Source: Bemisia tabaci
Lineage: Eukaryota; Arthropoda; Insecta; Hemiptera; Aleyrodidae
NCBI RefSeq assembly: GCF_918797505.1
Contig: NC_092795.1
Span: forward strand, 24,291,131 to 24,355,130
Length of the DNA stretch: 64,000 bases
Reading direction: 5' to 3'
The stretch's first letter is position 1; every line of letters begins with the position of its first letter. Under the pieces are notes generated by a model. That model ran no database searches. It had not been told where the DNA came from and saw nothing but the letters and a program-made list of their open reading frames with translations. The position numbers and the translations under genes are program-made. Below, piece after piece: positions 1 through 12,944 of this stretch.

Positions 1-333
1 AGGAGCGTTGCACTTTAAATCTAGTAGAAAAACTAAGTCATAAAGGATGAGTATCTGATAAGATGCATGGTGAGAATATGCGATACCTTTTTAGGGCTTT
101 CTTCCCCAATTTTGTGATAGAAATGTGTAAAGTACTTGAAAGTATCCAAAGACACAAATTAATTTCCTAAACAAATATCACTGCAATTTCGGAGGGGGAA
201 AAAATTATGAAAAAAGGAGCCACAGGTACGACGGAGAGTATTCAGTTAGAAAAATGTCATAAGATTAAATGTCATAAATGTCAAAAATGTCATAGACTCT
301 CATAATCAATCTCTAAAACTTCGTTTTTCATCT

Positions 334-1274
334 CCCTGGTAAAAATTTGCGATAGGAGCTGCGTTTTAAAATACCATAGGAGTTCTTATACCCGACTGAA
401 GAAGGCGATAGAAAATCATATAGCTGGCTGTAGAAAGTGGAAAAAATTATTCGGTCGGGCTACACGAAGCGATAAAAAATTATACAGCCGGGCTATAGTT
501 CCTATCACCGGGCTTTACACTTTATCGCCTGGCTGTTGCTTTTTCGCCATCGGCTATAAAAAATCGTGTAGAAATTCGTGTGCTTTGTAAATCCCAAAGT
601 TTGTACGGAATCACCTTAATATTTACCAAACGTACATTATATTTTCCTTTACTACATATTTTTTTTCATCAATTACAATGAGAATAATCCATACAGAGTG
701 TGCAAACATTTCAAAGTCATGAGTTGAAAAACGCTGACTCCACGAGATTAAATATTAGAGCCCAACACGAAGCGGAGCGGCGGCGCACTGGCGCCTACAA
801 ACCTAACAGGGATACTTCACGCATTGCGCAATGCGTGAAGTATCCCTGTTAGGTTTGTAGGCGCCAATGCGCGTTTCGCGCTGGCTGCCCACCCGCCGCG
901 CCGCAGCGTACCACGGCGCTTGAAGCAACTATTCCACACCAGAGGTATTGCACAGTATCATACGAAATTGAAGGCGCTCCAACATATTAGGAATGGCAGG
1001 CGTCCCTCAAAAGCACGGAGCTTTCCTCGCAAAATAAATCAAGAAACTACGGCCCAAAAAGAGAGCGACTGTCCAAAAACTCACTAAGTCCTAGCATCCG
1101 TAATTAGTAACGTTTAGCATACACTTTATCGCCAGGCTGTTGCTTAATCGCCATCGGCTATAAAAGGCCATACGAAGTTGTGTTGCCGGCTGTAGAAGCT
1201 ATTGAGAATCTTACAGCCGGCTGTAGGTCTATGGTATTTTGGAACACAGATTCTACTGCCAATTTTTACCAGGG
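334..1274. mobile_element. CCCTGG-ended non-autonomous element, copy 1
   Basis: The left end reads CCCTGGTAAAAATT and the right end is its inverse. The inverted similarity extends some 40 bp and includes a shared AAAATACCATAG block. A second, clearly homologous copy lies at 27220-28141. The interior carries repeated GCCGGGCTATA / GGCTGTAG blocks near both ends and a large palindrome at 783-872. No open frame long enough for a transposase is present, so it is non-autonomous. Ends of this kind with very short target duplications resemble the CMC/EnSpm group of animal DNA transposons, but the duplication (CT on both sides here, TA at the other copy) is too short to prove the superfamily. Confidence 0.8.
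783..872. repeat. Near-perfect palindrome, two 45-bp arms, no spacer
   Basis: Arms 783-827 and 828-872 are reverse complements with one mismatch (C at 788 against the T-type base of the other arm). There is no spacer; the centre reads CATTGC/GCAATG. The sequence would form a cruciform in DNA or a long hairpin in RNA. It sits in the middle of the CCCTGG-ended element, and the homologous copy at 27665-27754 keeps the fold with a few more mismatches. Confidence 0.9.
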
Positions 1275-4200
1275 CTGACCCACCCCCCACGACTTGAAAA
1301 TTATCTGAGTTAGACAATATACAGTAAAACAACCTCGTTCTTAAGTGCAATTACTCTTGTAAACTTTAGTGCATTAATCATCTATTTTTCCCCATTTTAT
1401 TACGAGACGTTTACAACGAAGAAAATGGATTCCTTTTTTGTAAAGATGTTCACTGAAAACAAATTATGGGTATGGATGCATTTGCAAAAACACCTATTTT
1501 AATAGAGAAATCAAAAGCAGTTTTGTCCTTTTTTAATAAGCGTGACGCGCACTTCAAGAATGCAACTCTCAGGATTCGTCCCACCCAGTGCAATGAAGGT
1601 AAATGTTTAGATATGTTGATACATGCGGTTTCAACCGAGGAACAGGTCGTAATTTGCCTACATTTAGAGCGGTTTAGCAATTAATTTTGACACTAACGGT
1701 ATAATTTTGCCTACCTTGATAAATGAAGACAAATTACGATGATGAACAATGATGTGTGTAGCGAAACGTAGTTTCAATAGCACAAGAGGTGGTGGTTTGC
1801 TTTCATATTGACAGGTTAGAAATTTAATTCGACACTTACGGTATGATTTTGCCTACCTGAATAAATGAAGGCACCCATTCCTTGTGCTATATTGTTCGAA
1901 GTTCCAAATAAGAAACCGTGCATAAGTTCGCTTCATTTGAGCGATTAATGAGAACAGACCCTACACATGAAAATGACACGACTCAGACTTTTGATGGGTT
2001 GATGCCATCGTAGTCTATGTGATATGACATTACTACTACTAACATTGATGCTTGCCAAATATTACAATTACTAAACCTCTTGGATTCTTTGCTAGTTATT
2101 ACTATTTTACTTTAAATTCCTGTTTAGAAACCAAAAGTTAGAGATAGTGTTTGATTTAGATTTATTTCCTAGAGTTAAATTTGTGATGCAATAAGCTCCG
2201 AATTCATTTTTTCCATGCTTTTTCTCCTCAAAAATTGTGCGGAATTACTTTAGAGCCTAGAAACCAATAACGTATCGCAGTCTCTTAAAATGTCTGCTCC
2301 CAATTCATAGTTATCTAATTTTTAAGCTTGGTCAAGAAACAAAAATTTGTGCCATAACTGTAATTTAAAGTTTTACCTACTATAATGCAACTCTATGCAA
2401 GTAAATTATTTCATTCGCTGAAAATACTTTTCATGTTCCTTGAAAACCAAATTCTAAATATTATCTTTTTAATATCTAAACGCGCATCTCAAAGCTAAAT
2501 TGATGTAAACTGTTTCATATTTTTTCAAAGCTTGCGTGCTCTCATCAGTATTAAAATGTATTTTCGAATATGTTTGTATAGTTTTTAGTAAGTTTTTACT
2601 TATTTTGACATTTCGTTGCTTGTTATTTTTATATTTAGTTATTATTATTTATTTTTGAGTTCGATCACAAAGTACACTGTTAATTTATTTATTTTTGAAT
2701 AATTAAGTCTTACCGGAATATTCTAAACTCCAACTGTCAATTTTCATTGGAGAGCTGATCCTAATTTATTGTAGCTTCCTGTACACAATAGTTTTGAATA
2801 AAAGGTCAAGTTATTTTTGAAGAAAAAAAAACATGTTTTCTTTTTTTTTACAATAGAAAAGAAAGTATAATGCAGTGCTTGGCGCGTTTGAAACTGAAGT
2901 CCAAAAACATGATTAACCTAGCGTGACGCAGTAAAATATATGGGATGAAATTCAAAGAATGGATTAAAGAATATGTATATTAAAAATATATATTAAAAAA
3001 ATTTACCCAGCTTGAATTGTGGCTTTACATCATCAGTTTTATTTATTTTTCATTTGATGGAAGAAATAGTAATAAGATTTTTTTTTCGAAAAACTCTTCT
3101 GATTTAGCTTTATCGCAGGGACAGATATTCGTGCAAATATCAGAAAATGACGTTAATTTCTTTTTCTCTGAAAATATAAATTAGTATAAGAGAAAGAAAG
3201 GGAGAGAGAGAGCATTCATATTTTTAGAACAAATGATATTTAACCATAAAAAAATTATTTTTTTTTTCCTTTATGAGAAAACGGGGTGCTTTTACATATG
3301 CCTCTAAGAAAAATTCTCAAAGCACTCTTTAAACATGTATGGTTGTTTCCTCTTATGCTGGTTACCTACTTAGATGCTCAAATTATTATCGAAGTTTTTT
3401 TTTCTGTTGAATAAATTTTTCTTAAGGAGAATGTAAGTAATGCACCTTACTAGGCTGGAACTTGCGTTTAAAATGCAATAAAATTGATGCGAAAGTTGAT
3501 TTTCTGGGAAAGGACAGTAAGATAAGATAAAGATACTTTCATCGCTAACAATAAGATTATTGAAACCGTAAGTGGAAATAATTTTCTCATTGGAGCTCTA
3601 TGTATTATTATTTTTACCATTAAGGGAAAATTAGAAATCAAATAACCCCAAAAATTACAAGAAGAAATACTCACAGATCATAACAGTTCAATAATTCAGG
3701 TCAAATAGAAATTAGCGCGGAGTAAGAGAAATATCTGGTGGAATTAGAAAGACTTTTGAAATTCTACCTTAGTCATATTTTTTGTATTTCTTGACGATCA
3801 AAAGCATCTTTTTGAGAAAAAAAGACAATTCAATCCTTCTAGTTGAGTGCGCACGCACTGGGTGACGTTGCTGATGTCCACTAATCATTTTTTTTTTTCT
3901 TTTTTCAAAATGTACACACAAGGGTGCTTTAAAGGTTGATTTGGATCAATCTAAACCAATTATGTACAAATATCATCATCATCATGAAAAACAGTTGCAT
4001 AGCCTGCTGAGCTTGGATATCACGAGTCTCTATTGCGGTATTTTAAAATGTCAACAAAAATTGAGATACCTTTAATACTTAAAAGCTAAACAGGGGCTGA
4101 GAGAATATTAAATTGTGACAATCGTTTAAAAAGTCACGTGATACAGGTGTGCTATTCTCTTCTGACAGAAAAGTTGTGGAGCCTAATTTTTTCAAATGTT

Positions 4201-4975
4201 GCTCTTTTCTTTAGAGTAATAGTAAAATTTGAAAAAATTTTAAGCTCGAAATTTTCAGGGTAAAAAATTGGCCAATCTTTGAAAGTCGTGATTTTGAACA
4301 AACGAAAAAACCATCAGCCTCTAAATATTGAACCAAAAAATATAAAGCTAAGATATTGAGACGTGATTATTCACAAAACCATCATCAACACTGAGGTGCT
4401 TTTCAAATGCAGACAATGTTTTTCTCAACATGGTTAGGGATATTTTTTTGCAGTAAAGACGGTTGCTGTAAGTAATAGATGTAGAAAAAATGGTACTTTT
4501 TAATGAGGAGCTAGCAAGGAAGTTTCCTATCACGGTGATATGATTCCTCTAGTTAAACGTTTAGGTAAAATAGACGGATAAATAATTGAACGATATTTTC
4601 ATGTATGTCATACATTAGCCAGCATTTATTCGGGTTCAGCCATATCACAAAAACAAACGCAAGACTTGGGACTAATGTAGGATAATGAGATACACGTTTT
4701 GTAACAAGCATTTTACACGGTACAAGTTTACACAAATAGATTTATTAGTAAAAAGATCTCTTTAAAAAACACTTTGCATTAATCAAGAGGTGATAATATC
4801 CCAACTCAGGGAAAACAAATGTCTTCAAAGACGAAAAAAAAGCTTGTTTAAAAATTCTCAATTTTTATTCACTCGCCTAAAAAAATAAGTCTTTAAAATG
4901 GCACTCAGTATAAGACCTATCTTTCTACAATGAAAATATCTTTACTAAAAGCCAATTTTTTTGCGTTTGTTATAG
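1275..4975. other. AT-rich non-coding stretch with a short direct repeat
   Basis: No convincing gene. A ~48-bp unit is repeated directly at 1681-1729 and 1824-1870 (both contain ACGGTAT.ATTTTGCCTACC). A GA-rich tract lies near 3190-3212. Small open frames here (for example 1466-1684) have no recognisable domain or signal peptide. The 5' exon(s) of the gene beginning at 4976, expected to carry its signal peptide, should lie here or further upstream, but I could not identify them. Confidence 0.5.
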
Positions 4976-7264
4976 GTTGATGGTATGGCCGAACTCGAAT
5001 AAAATTAATCCGCTGGATGGCTGGCAAGACTTTAACCCATTTGGAAGTCCATATCAAACGGATAATTCACGGCTTAGCAGAGCATATTCTCAACATGCGT
5101 TTCCTTTCCAAACAAACCAACCAGTCCAATGGTCTCAAACGCCAGTCAGTCCGTTTTATCCACAATCAATGAACTCCTTCCAATTCCAGCATGTGAACCA
5201 TCCAGATCCAACCTTCAACCCAGGCACTCAGATTGATGGCACTCGGAATCTCAAATTCCCTGGCTATTCTAGTTATGAAAGATATTTACACAATTTGGAA
5301 AAGGACACGAACTATAGGAACATGCGTTTTTTCCCACCACAGTATCAGTTCTTTGATTTTGGCTTTAAAAACATGCAGCGGTCCCCTATGACTGGAAACG
5401 TGAATTGCGACCTCAGCAACAACTGGTGCGGCGCGGAGCAACCTAAAGAGTTACCTCGAAAAAAGGAGAGAGAAAAAGTCATAGAGCTGTCTGATCATAA
5501 GAAACCGGTGGTTATCAAGATCGTTTCGCGTGACAATCAAATACATTTTGATGCCATGCACCCGTCTGACGCGGAGAGTTTGTCGCCGGACAGCCAAGTT
5601 AACTCTCTCAATTCAATAACGAGTGACCTGAACACCGAGATAGATCCCTCAGAAGCGATAAATCGTGTGTCTATTGGTGACCCCGTGGCCCCTTGGCATC
5701 GCAGAATTGAGAAAAACCCGAAACTTGACACTTTGAAGTACTTGATAAAACAAGATAGTAGAGATGATTCAAGATATGAAATTGTAAATTCACAAACTAA
5801 GTCCGATACCTCAAATGGGGAAGGTAATGATCCTCAAAAATTGATAAAAAGTGAGCACCAATCCATTATCGATTCTCTAGAGCGGCAAGACCCGTCAACT
5901 CACTTAACGCCTACAGAATCGGTCGATGCAGCAAGCCGATCAGGTCTCGATGCTGTGAAACGTCAAAACGAGCCTACAATCGTATCTGCGCCTGCAGAAT
6001 TGCCTGACGAAGCAAGCCAATCGGATACTACTTTGGAACTCCAAAACAAGCCGAAAGTTGATTTTCCGCCTTCAGAATTGGTTGACGCAGCGAGCCAAAC
6101 AGATGTCGATTCAAAACCTCCAACGAATTTACAATCGGATCTGCGCTTGCAAAAACGCCCGACGCATCAAGTAAAACAAACAATGATCTCGTAGACCAAG
6201 ATGGTTCTGCCCTAGAACCTGCGCCTGTAGAATCGCTCAATGCTGCGGGTCAAACAAATTCCCAGTCCCTGAACTCTCAAAACCAGGATGAGCCCTCAAT
6301 GGGTACTGCGCCTGCAGAATCCTCCGACGCAGCAAGCTTGACAGACACCAGCTCTACCACCTACCAAGATGAGCAAGCGCCTGCAGAATCACTCAATGCA
6401 TCCAGCCAAACAGATCATGATGCTGTAGAAAGTGCAGACGAACAATCAAAGGATTCTGACCCGATAGACACTCCTGACGCAACCAGTTTAGAGGGCACTA
6501 GTTCTCCTCGAAATCATGACGATTTTGTCCCCGTGAACTCGTCCGATGCGACAAGCGCTGATTCCTCAGACAGCGCCGACTTGGAGTCTCCGCACCGAGG
6601 CTACAACGGTGACCTGGAGTCCCTCCGACCGGAGAAATTCCACATCAACACGGCCGGGGACTTCGGACCCAGCCGCCTTCACCCAACCGAGGACGCAACC
6701 CCGCAACACATGTCCGCCCGACAGCGCCCGCTCTTCAGCCTCCAGCAGACTTTCGGACCCCCGACCGCGGATGACGCCAACCAACAGCGGATGCCGTTCT
6801 CCCTCACCAAGTACCCAACAACCCCGGAGGAATTCGACCCTACTCGGGTCTTCGGTCAAAAGCTCCGAAAGCGACCCAGCTCGACGAAGCTGAAGCTCAA
6901 CGCCTCGCTGGCGGAGTCGGACGACAAGCTGAACAGCTACGTGGCTGACCGTCTCCGGCCGAAGAAGAAGACGACGCCGAAGCCATGCCGGCCGACGCTG
7001 AGCAGCGCGTACCCCACGACAACGACGACGCAGAAGACGACGACTGCCCCGCGCAACGTGACGAACTTGATCTTGAAGCCGATGGCCAACGCCACGGCCG
7101 GGGAAAACGGGGTGGCCCTCGCCTCACCTATCTCCCACGCCTACGTACAGAAAGGCGCGACGGTCTATATTCACTACAGCCCCTCTGCGGTGGCTGTTGC
7201 TGGCTCCGGCGGTACCGCTCTGTCCAAGCCACAGCTTGTGATCAAGTACTTGGAGAGGAAATGA
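4976..7264 (+). CDS. DUF4774-type low-complexity protein, large 3' exon, frame broken once near 6110-6121
   Basis: The exon follows a pyrimidine-rich acceptor ending TATAG at 4975, so a 5' exon is missing; G4976 is the third base of a split codon. About 150 residues rich in Asn, Gln, Pro, Phe and Tyr come first. Then come about nine copies of a degenerate motif of the type APAESxDAASQTD, a Pro/Thr/Lys-rich linker, and a C-terminal domain in which Gly-Val-Ala, Ser-Pro-Ile and Val-Ala-Val-Ala-Gly-Ser-Gly-Gly blocks match the arthropod DUF4774 pattern. The first frame runs to a TAG at 6192-6194. The motif repeat carries on in the -1 frame from about 6122 to the TGA at 7262-7264. Either a one-base deletion (assembly error or pseudogene) or a recoding site lies between 6086 and 6121. 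If joined it encodes roughly 760 residues. The function of the family is not known; an extracellular or structural role is inference. GC content rises sharply after 6550. Confidence 0.72.
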
Positions 7265-7383
7265 ATAACCACTGAAGTCCTCACGAATGGCGATGCCAAG
7301 AATGAGGACTAGTGGAAATTTTGAACCTAGAGAAAAAGTAGGTGATTGCGAGGGAGCTTTCGTGACTACATGAAATGGACCGA

Positions 7384-7389
7384 AATAAA
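7384..7389 (+). other. AATAAA, candidate polyadenylation signal
   Basis: Canonical hexamer 120 bases after the stop codon at 7264, directly before the MITE at 7391. Plausible 3' end for the DUF4774-type gene; the hexamer is also frequent by chance in AT-rich DNA. Confidence 0.35.
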
Positions 7390-7390
7390 A

Positions 7391-7617
7391 CAGAAAGGAA
7401 CCAAGCCACATCAGCTATTGCCAAATTTAATTGGGCAATTTAATTTCTTACAAGGAAACGGTGGTGCGGATTTTCGTGCAAATTTTGGTGAAAATTCTCC
7501 ATGGTGCGAAGCAAATTCCTTAACAATTCCAAAGAAATCCGAACGAAACGATCTCTTGTAAAAAAATGAATTGCCCAGTTAAACTTGGCAATAGCTGATG
7601 TGGCTTGGTTCCTTTCT
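7391..7617. mobile_element. MITE with ~60-bp terminal inverted repeats
   Basis: The left end CAGAAAGGAACCAAGCCACA is inverted at the right end, and the pairing extends about 60 bases with few mismatches. Size 227 bp, no coding potential. A degenerate relative with the same AGCTATTGCC and TTGGCAACAGCTGATG blocks lies at about 49330-49575. Confidence 0.8.
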
Positions 7618-7825
7618 GTTAAACTCGGTCCAAATATTACTTAGAATGGCTTTGATCTCGGAAAGGGTGGGTCTATTGAAAAAATGTACACCCCAAAATT
7701 GCCTAATATTTAATGTGCCACCGTCCACTGGAAGCGTTGAAAATAGTTCCTGGATAAAACACCGGGGCTGGAATTTTGTTAACCAAGTGGCATCGGTGGG
7801 CACGAATCCTTGACTCGTGATCACC

Positions 7826-8055
7826 TACTGAAAAAAAAAGTCTCTTGGATCTGGAGTTTAGACTCTTAAAAACTTTGACGAAAAAAATACTCTTAATTTC
7901 ATTGGATTCTTCCTTGAGTCGAGAGCCAAGCTTCTTAATCTAAGCATATTTCCTCTTGATTCGAGCAAAAATCTGATTAATTCAAGAGGATTTTTTCTTT
8001 CCAAATTGTGTAAGAGTTTGGACCTTACAGGCACCAAAAGACTTTTCCTCCAGTA
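7826..8055. mobile_element. CACTGGAAAA-type MITE, diverged copy
   Basis: Shares its ends (TACTGAAAAAAAAAG, TTGGATCTGGAGTTTAGAC) and interior with the better-preserved copy at 55802-56029. The right end CCTCCAGTA is the inverse of the left. About 230 bp with no open frame. Confidence 0.65.
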
Positions 8056-11000
8056 CCTTTACTTCTTCAGCTTGTCATCGTCTTATCAAAGAGGGTAGAT
8101 AAAGCTTTCGTATTTTTCAATCGCGTTAATCAATAAGTACCTATTTGATATAATATGCTACATCTCTTCAGTGATTGCTACGGTAAATTTTGAGAAAAAA
8201 TCAGAATTAAAGAGAGCTTATTTAAATAAATTAAAGTGTCATGCACTTAAAATCTGAGAAAAAACGTGGCCCTGACTTAATTTGGATATATTTTATTTCA
8301 AATTTTAAGGGTAGCTCAAGTAATGAGAGACATATGGTTAGGTATCGTATTTTCCCTAATTTTAAGCTTATCGTTAGACTATGCTTTTTCTGATATAATC
8401 AAAGCTAAAGGCTATACACGTTTCCCTTTTAAGCGGATCTTGCATTAGGCACTCGAAATAGACTCTTGGCGCTTACAAAAATTATAAAGTTACCCTTGTA
8501 AATATAGGCACCCTGCTTCTCAGAAGCCTCAATGAAAACAATGTCATAGATAACAGTGGAGGGGAAGAAAATCACATACGAAAGAGCTAATGAAATTAGC
8601 TCAATTAAAAACTAATTGTTTACTTGACCAATGAGAGACTTTATTATCTTATACTATTGAAGACTGAATTATGTCATATAGAGCGATTTTCTCGGAGAGT
8701 TTATCAGACTAAGACTGCCTAGTAGTCACACAAAGAGTTGCCTACTAATTATTTTCAAAAATGTATTAATCACTGTTTGGCAAGAGGGATGAACCTTATT
8801 ATTTCTTCGTCAAATGATATCACTGATACATGTCTTTTAGAGAAATTAGGCGAAAAAATTTGTCTAATGGAGGGTTGTTCTTTAACTAGTTGTCAGACAG
8901 ATGGTCTTCCTTCAATCGAATGATTCAAAACCTTGCCAATGGTCATTTCTACGCTCAAATCTCAAGCTCTAGAGTATGCATCTTATGCATTGGGGGCAGC
9001 TTAGAGGTAACACTGAGTGCTGCAAAAAAAGTTCAGATCCCAACTTTGCGGCTTTGCGTTTTTCAAGTTGGCCATCGAATATGCTCATTTTGTGTTCAAC
9101 GGTTCTTTAAACACATGTAAATATAGACTTTATATTAGTGTACGTACTATTTATCCGCAGGCTGTGATTGTAAATAGTATAGGTAATACTTCATCTCCTC
9201 TCTATGGATTTGCATCGCGTGATCGGGTTGATGGCACTTAGAGCCGTGCTGACTGCTGAGCGCCCAGATATATCAACTGCCGTGCTTGATTCCGCGCACG
9301 CTTGCCAGATCGTCCCATTAATTCAAGACGCGCTGACACTGATTTAACCGGTTTATTGGAAATGTGGTAAACGTCTAGGGTATACGTCAACGAAGCCTCT
9401 CGCAAGTAGTTTGCCTGATTTACCTTGGCTCTGAAACTGGCAAGCTGTTGACCCAATGATTTGTTTACCTCATTTTGCTCCGTTACTGTTCGCAATATTT
9501 ATATGCTTGGCGGTTGACTTGAATTTCCGAGTATATTCAGCTATGTCCGCTGAAAAACCGGATGGGGTTAAAATTGATGTCAATGCTTTATGAGGAGTAG
9601 TTGCTGGTAGTTGAATCATACATAACTATATTTAGGACCTTATTCTTAGTCCTCCTTAATCAGTTTAGCTTCTCGAAACGTCCCAAATGTCTTAAAATGT
9701 GATTGAAAGAGGTTAAAGAGGGTCTTTAGCATAGTACCATAAAAAGAAAAATTTGAAAAAAAAATTGAGTTAAAATCCAGCTGTATGGCTTTGGAAACAG
9801 ATCTTGCAAGGAATTGCAATTATTTGTTACACAAAAAAGAGAAAAATAAGAAATGCCTACAAATGAAAAGATTATGTAAAATTTCGAGGTGAACTAAATT
9901 CGTTCTTTTGTGTCTCACACGTTTCCAGTTAATACTCATTGTATTCCTTTACAAGCTTGTGGATCCTAGGATCTTTTCCAAAATGATATTATTTAATTTT
10001 ACTTAAAGTTCGGATTAATATGCTCCTTGTCTTAATTATATTTTAAAGGCTTACGTGCGCCTCCCTTAGTTACAATGTGAATCATGCGGAGCTTAACAAT
10101 GTGGGAGAGCTGATGCTATGCTTATAACCCCCTTATTTTTGTAGCTGTAAGTCGAAAGATATTTTTAGTAGAGCCGAAAAAGAATTTTTGAATTTTGATA
10201 TTCCTGATTGCATGGCTCATAATAACTGAATACTGAATGAAGCCATCTTCCCCATCAAGATCTTAAAACAACAAAAGAGACTTTATCGGTTCTACATATT
10301 AGAGTTGTTCACTTGTGAAAAATACGTTATAAATAGGTGTGCTGCATTCTTCAAGCCAACTCGACACTGCTAAAGTATTATTTATCGGAATTCAAAAATA
10401 TTTAAACAAAATTTAACGAGACAAAAATATTTCACATTAAATATAGGTGTATAGTTCCTTTATTATTGGCTGGTGAGATCTCATGGCTCAAAGAAGATTG
10501 AATAAAGGTTTTGGAATTTTCAAGTGTCAACTACTCTAAAATTGACTTCAACGGCGGACGATAGGTTAATGTAAGATAAAGATGTATTTTTTCCTAATTA
10601 TTCTAAGCAAAACCAATACATATTATTTAAGATTTGGAGAATAGAGTAATACTCAAATACGTGCATTTTTGTGAATAATTGAATGAAATGCACTACAGAG
10701 ATAGGTATGCGTTCAGGTGCATTGAATCAACATGTTGGTTATTTTAATGATATTATTAAAAAGATATTGCTAAGAAAAAAATGTAAATAAAGTGTAAAAA
10801 ATTCCTAATAGACATTAAATGAAATAAATTCTTAAGCGCGTCAACGTATTATTTTGAAATCAAGAATTAAAAAATAAGTGAAAAAAAATCCAAAAATGAC
10901 TTATTTTGTGCATGATTTGCATTTTAGTTAGAATAAGACTGATCTGTCCTAGGGACAGGAAAATGTATTTCTTTAATTTAATATTTCCTTTTTTGCTAAT

Positions 11001-11109
11001 TGGCCTTTGCATTAATGGAATATTCAGGTTTTGGTTTTTCAAGTTGCAATTTTAAAGTCAGGAAAATTTTATATTTATCCCAAAAAACTCATTTTGAAGA
11101 ACGGGGATG
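8056..11109. other. AT-rich non-coding stretch
   Basis: No gene supported. A minus-strand open frame at 9495-9238 (85 codons, initiated only by a non-ATG codon, rich in Gln, Ala and Arg) has more balanced composition than its surroundings and could be a broken exon. It has no recognisable domain and has an in-frame stop just upstream. Confidence 0.4.
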
Positions 11110-11917
11110 CAGGGCCGGATTTACCTACTTGCCGCCCATGGGCTGCCTGTATTTTGCCGCCCCCTTCTCATTCGTTTTGGAACATCAATAAAAACCATCA
11201 AGTGAACGTGCCGGAGGGAAAGAGGTGCATAAGACGCGTTTACCTACTCGGGTTGGATACATTTTTTGAGAAAGCCCTGTCAACACTACTGGCAAAATTT
11301 CACGGACCTTTGCGCGAAAGCTAAGTTCCGTAAACATATCTCTGTGCAGACAAGGTCCTCCATTTATAAGAAATGAACCAAAACTTGAAAGAACAAACAT
11401 AAATATGGTTTAATACTGCCGGTTAAGACTGCCGCTGCGCCGCGCCGGGCTGATCGCACTGTGTTTGGCGCAATGCGTGAAGTATTCCTGCAGTCTTGTA
11501 GGCGCTACGCGTTTCACGCCAACCGCTCCTGACCGCACTGTGTTTGACGCGATGGGTGAAGTATTCTTGCAGTCTTGTAGGCGCTAATATGCGTTACATG
11601 TCGACCGCCGCGCCGTGCTGAAGGCTTGTCATTTTCATCTCAAGTCCTCGTCATCATTCCTCTCTGCGCTGAGCTCCTGGCCAAATTGCGTGTATAGTTC
11701 CTCTCTTAACTCGACTAATTAAAGACGCGGTTTCTTTTATCACCGAAAAACGATAAAATTAGAAATTACTGTACTCTCAGAAAAGAGAGATTTTGTCCCC
11801 TTTTCTCATTGATAATTTTTTTTCTGAATCCGATTTTTTTATACCTACATTTAAAAAATGGCAAAATTTTCCGCCATGGGCCGCGGCCCATGTGGCCACC
11901 CCCTTAATCCGGCCCTG
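11110..11917 (+). mobile_element. hAT-type non-autonomous element (CAGGGCCGG family), copy 1
   Basis: Starts CAGGGCCGGATTTACC and ends TAATCCGGCCCTG. It is flanked by a perfect 8-bp target duplication, CGGGGATG at 11102-11109 and 11918-11925, which is diagnostic of the hAT superfamily. Size 808 bp with no transposase. The interior carries two copies of a ~60-bp unit with the core GCAATGCGTGAAGTATTC. Four more copies are in the window. Confidence 0.9.
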
Positions 11918-11925
11918 CGGGGATG

Positions 11926-12944
11926 ACAAAAATGATTGTAGATAGTCTTGACCTCAACGCCTCGTTCATCTAAATTTGGAGAACAGATGGATTTAGGCTC
12001 AAATATTACTTGAACGTTTCTCTTAACATTCTACTGCATGCCGGTGTAGAATGCATATCTGATCTTCACTAGTGATGAATAATTTGTTTTTGTGATACTC
12101 AAAGTATACGCTCAACCTGGATATATTACTTCGGAAATATACACCATTTAAATGTATGTTTGAATTGTATTTACTTCCCATTACTCCTAAAATTCACAAA
12201 GAATTAAACGCAAGCTGTAGTTTAAGGCACAAATAGACCCGAATAGGTTTCTCACATGTTGTCACTCCTCTGAAGTCAGAGCGATACTCAATTTCCACAT
12301 GAGCCCCAGAAGGTACAGTTATACTGAGAACAGGGCTCACGTGGATAAGGAGATACACTCTTACGTCAGAGGAGCGGATGTCAAAAATCGCAGTTGGGAG
12401 GAAAAACTTGCATTTAAGCCACCATATTTAGGCCTTATAATTGCACATTATTTTCCAAAAATACTCTATGTATTGGCAAAAAAATGAATTAGACAGCTCG
12501 CAACATATTCCCTGGAACACCGGGGAGTGATACCTATTCGTCAGAGATCAACTTCGCGATTTCCCGACCTTTCGTTCTCGCGCAAGATCACTCCCCTTAA
12601 AAAATTCACCTCCATGCACTTAGGTCCTTTTATCTTGCAGACGGCTACTTTTGTGGAAATTTCGAGCGAGAAAAATATCGAGCGGTAGGTTGCATCTAAT
12701 CAAAATCCCAGTGTTTGCGAGATGATTCATTAATAAATCGACCTAATAACAGCAGACACTCGCTCACGGCGAGACAGGCCCTTGATCCGAAAAGGTGTCC
12801 GCGGTTAATGCTACGTTGCGCTTGCGGTAATAAGCGGTGTCGGTCAGAAGTTCCAAATCGAAATACCGCCGACGATCAGGATGGTTGCCATTTCTAGCAT
12901 CGCGAAATCAACCACCTAGACGTAGAATCGCAAGCTTGTCAACA
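11926..12944. other. Non-coding stretch with a fold-back sequence
   Basis: An imperfect ~50-base inverted repeat pairs 12259-12310 with 12329-12383 (both arms contain CTCCTCTGA.GT and CACRTGAGCCC), probably an old palindromic MITE. From 12515 the sequence becomes less AT-rich and may be the 5' flank of the candidate exon at 12945. Confidence 0.5.

Noticed and set aside
334..1274. Small open frames inside the CCCTGG-ended element
   Set aside because: No transposase motifs, and the frames are not kept in the second copy.
4930..4975. ATG followed by a signal-peptide-like MKISLLKANFFAFVIG just before the first DUF4774-type exon
   Set aside because: Out of frame with the exon and ending in a stop. 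It is the pyrimidine-rich end of the intron read as protein.
6546..7275. Additional frames of 76-115 codons on both strands
   Set aside because: Shadows of the GC-rich end of the first DUF4774-type exon.
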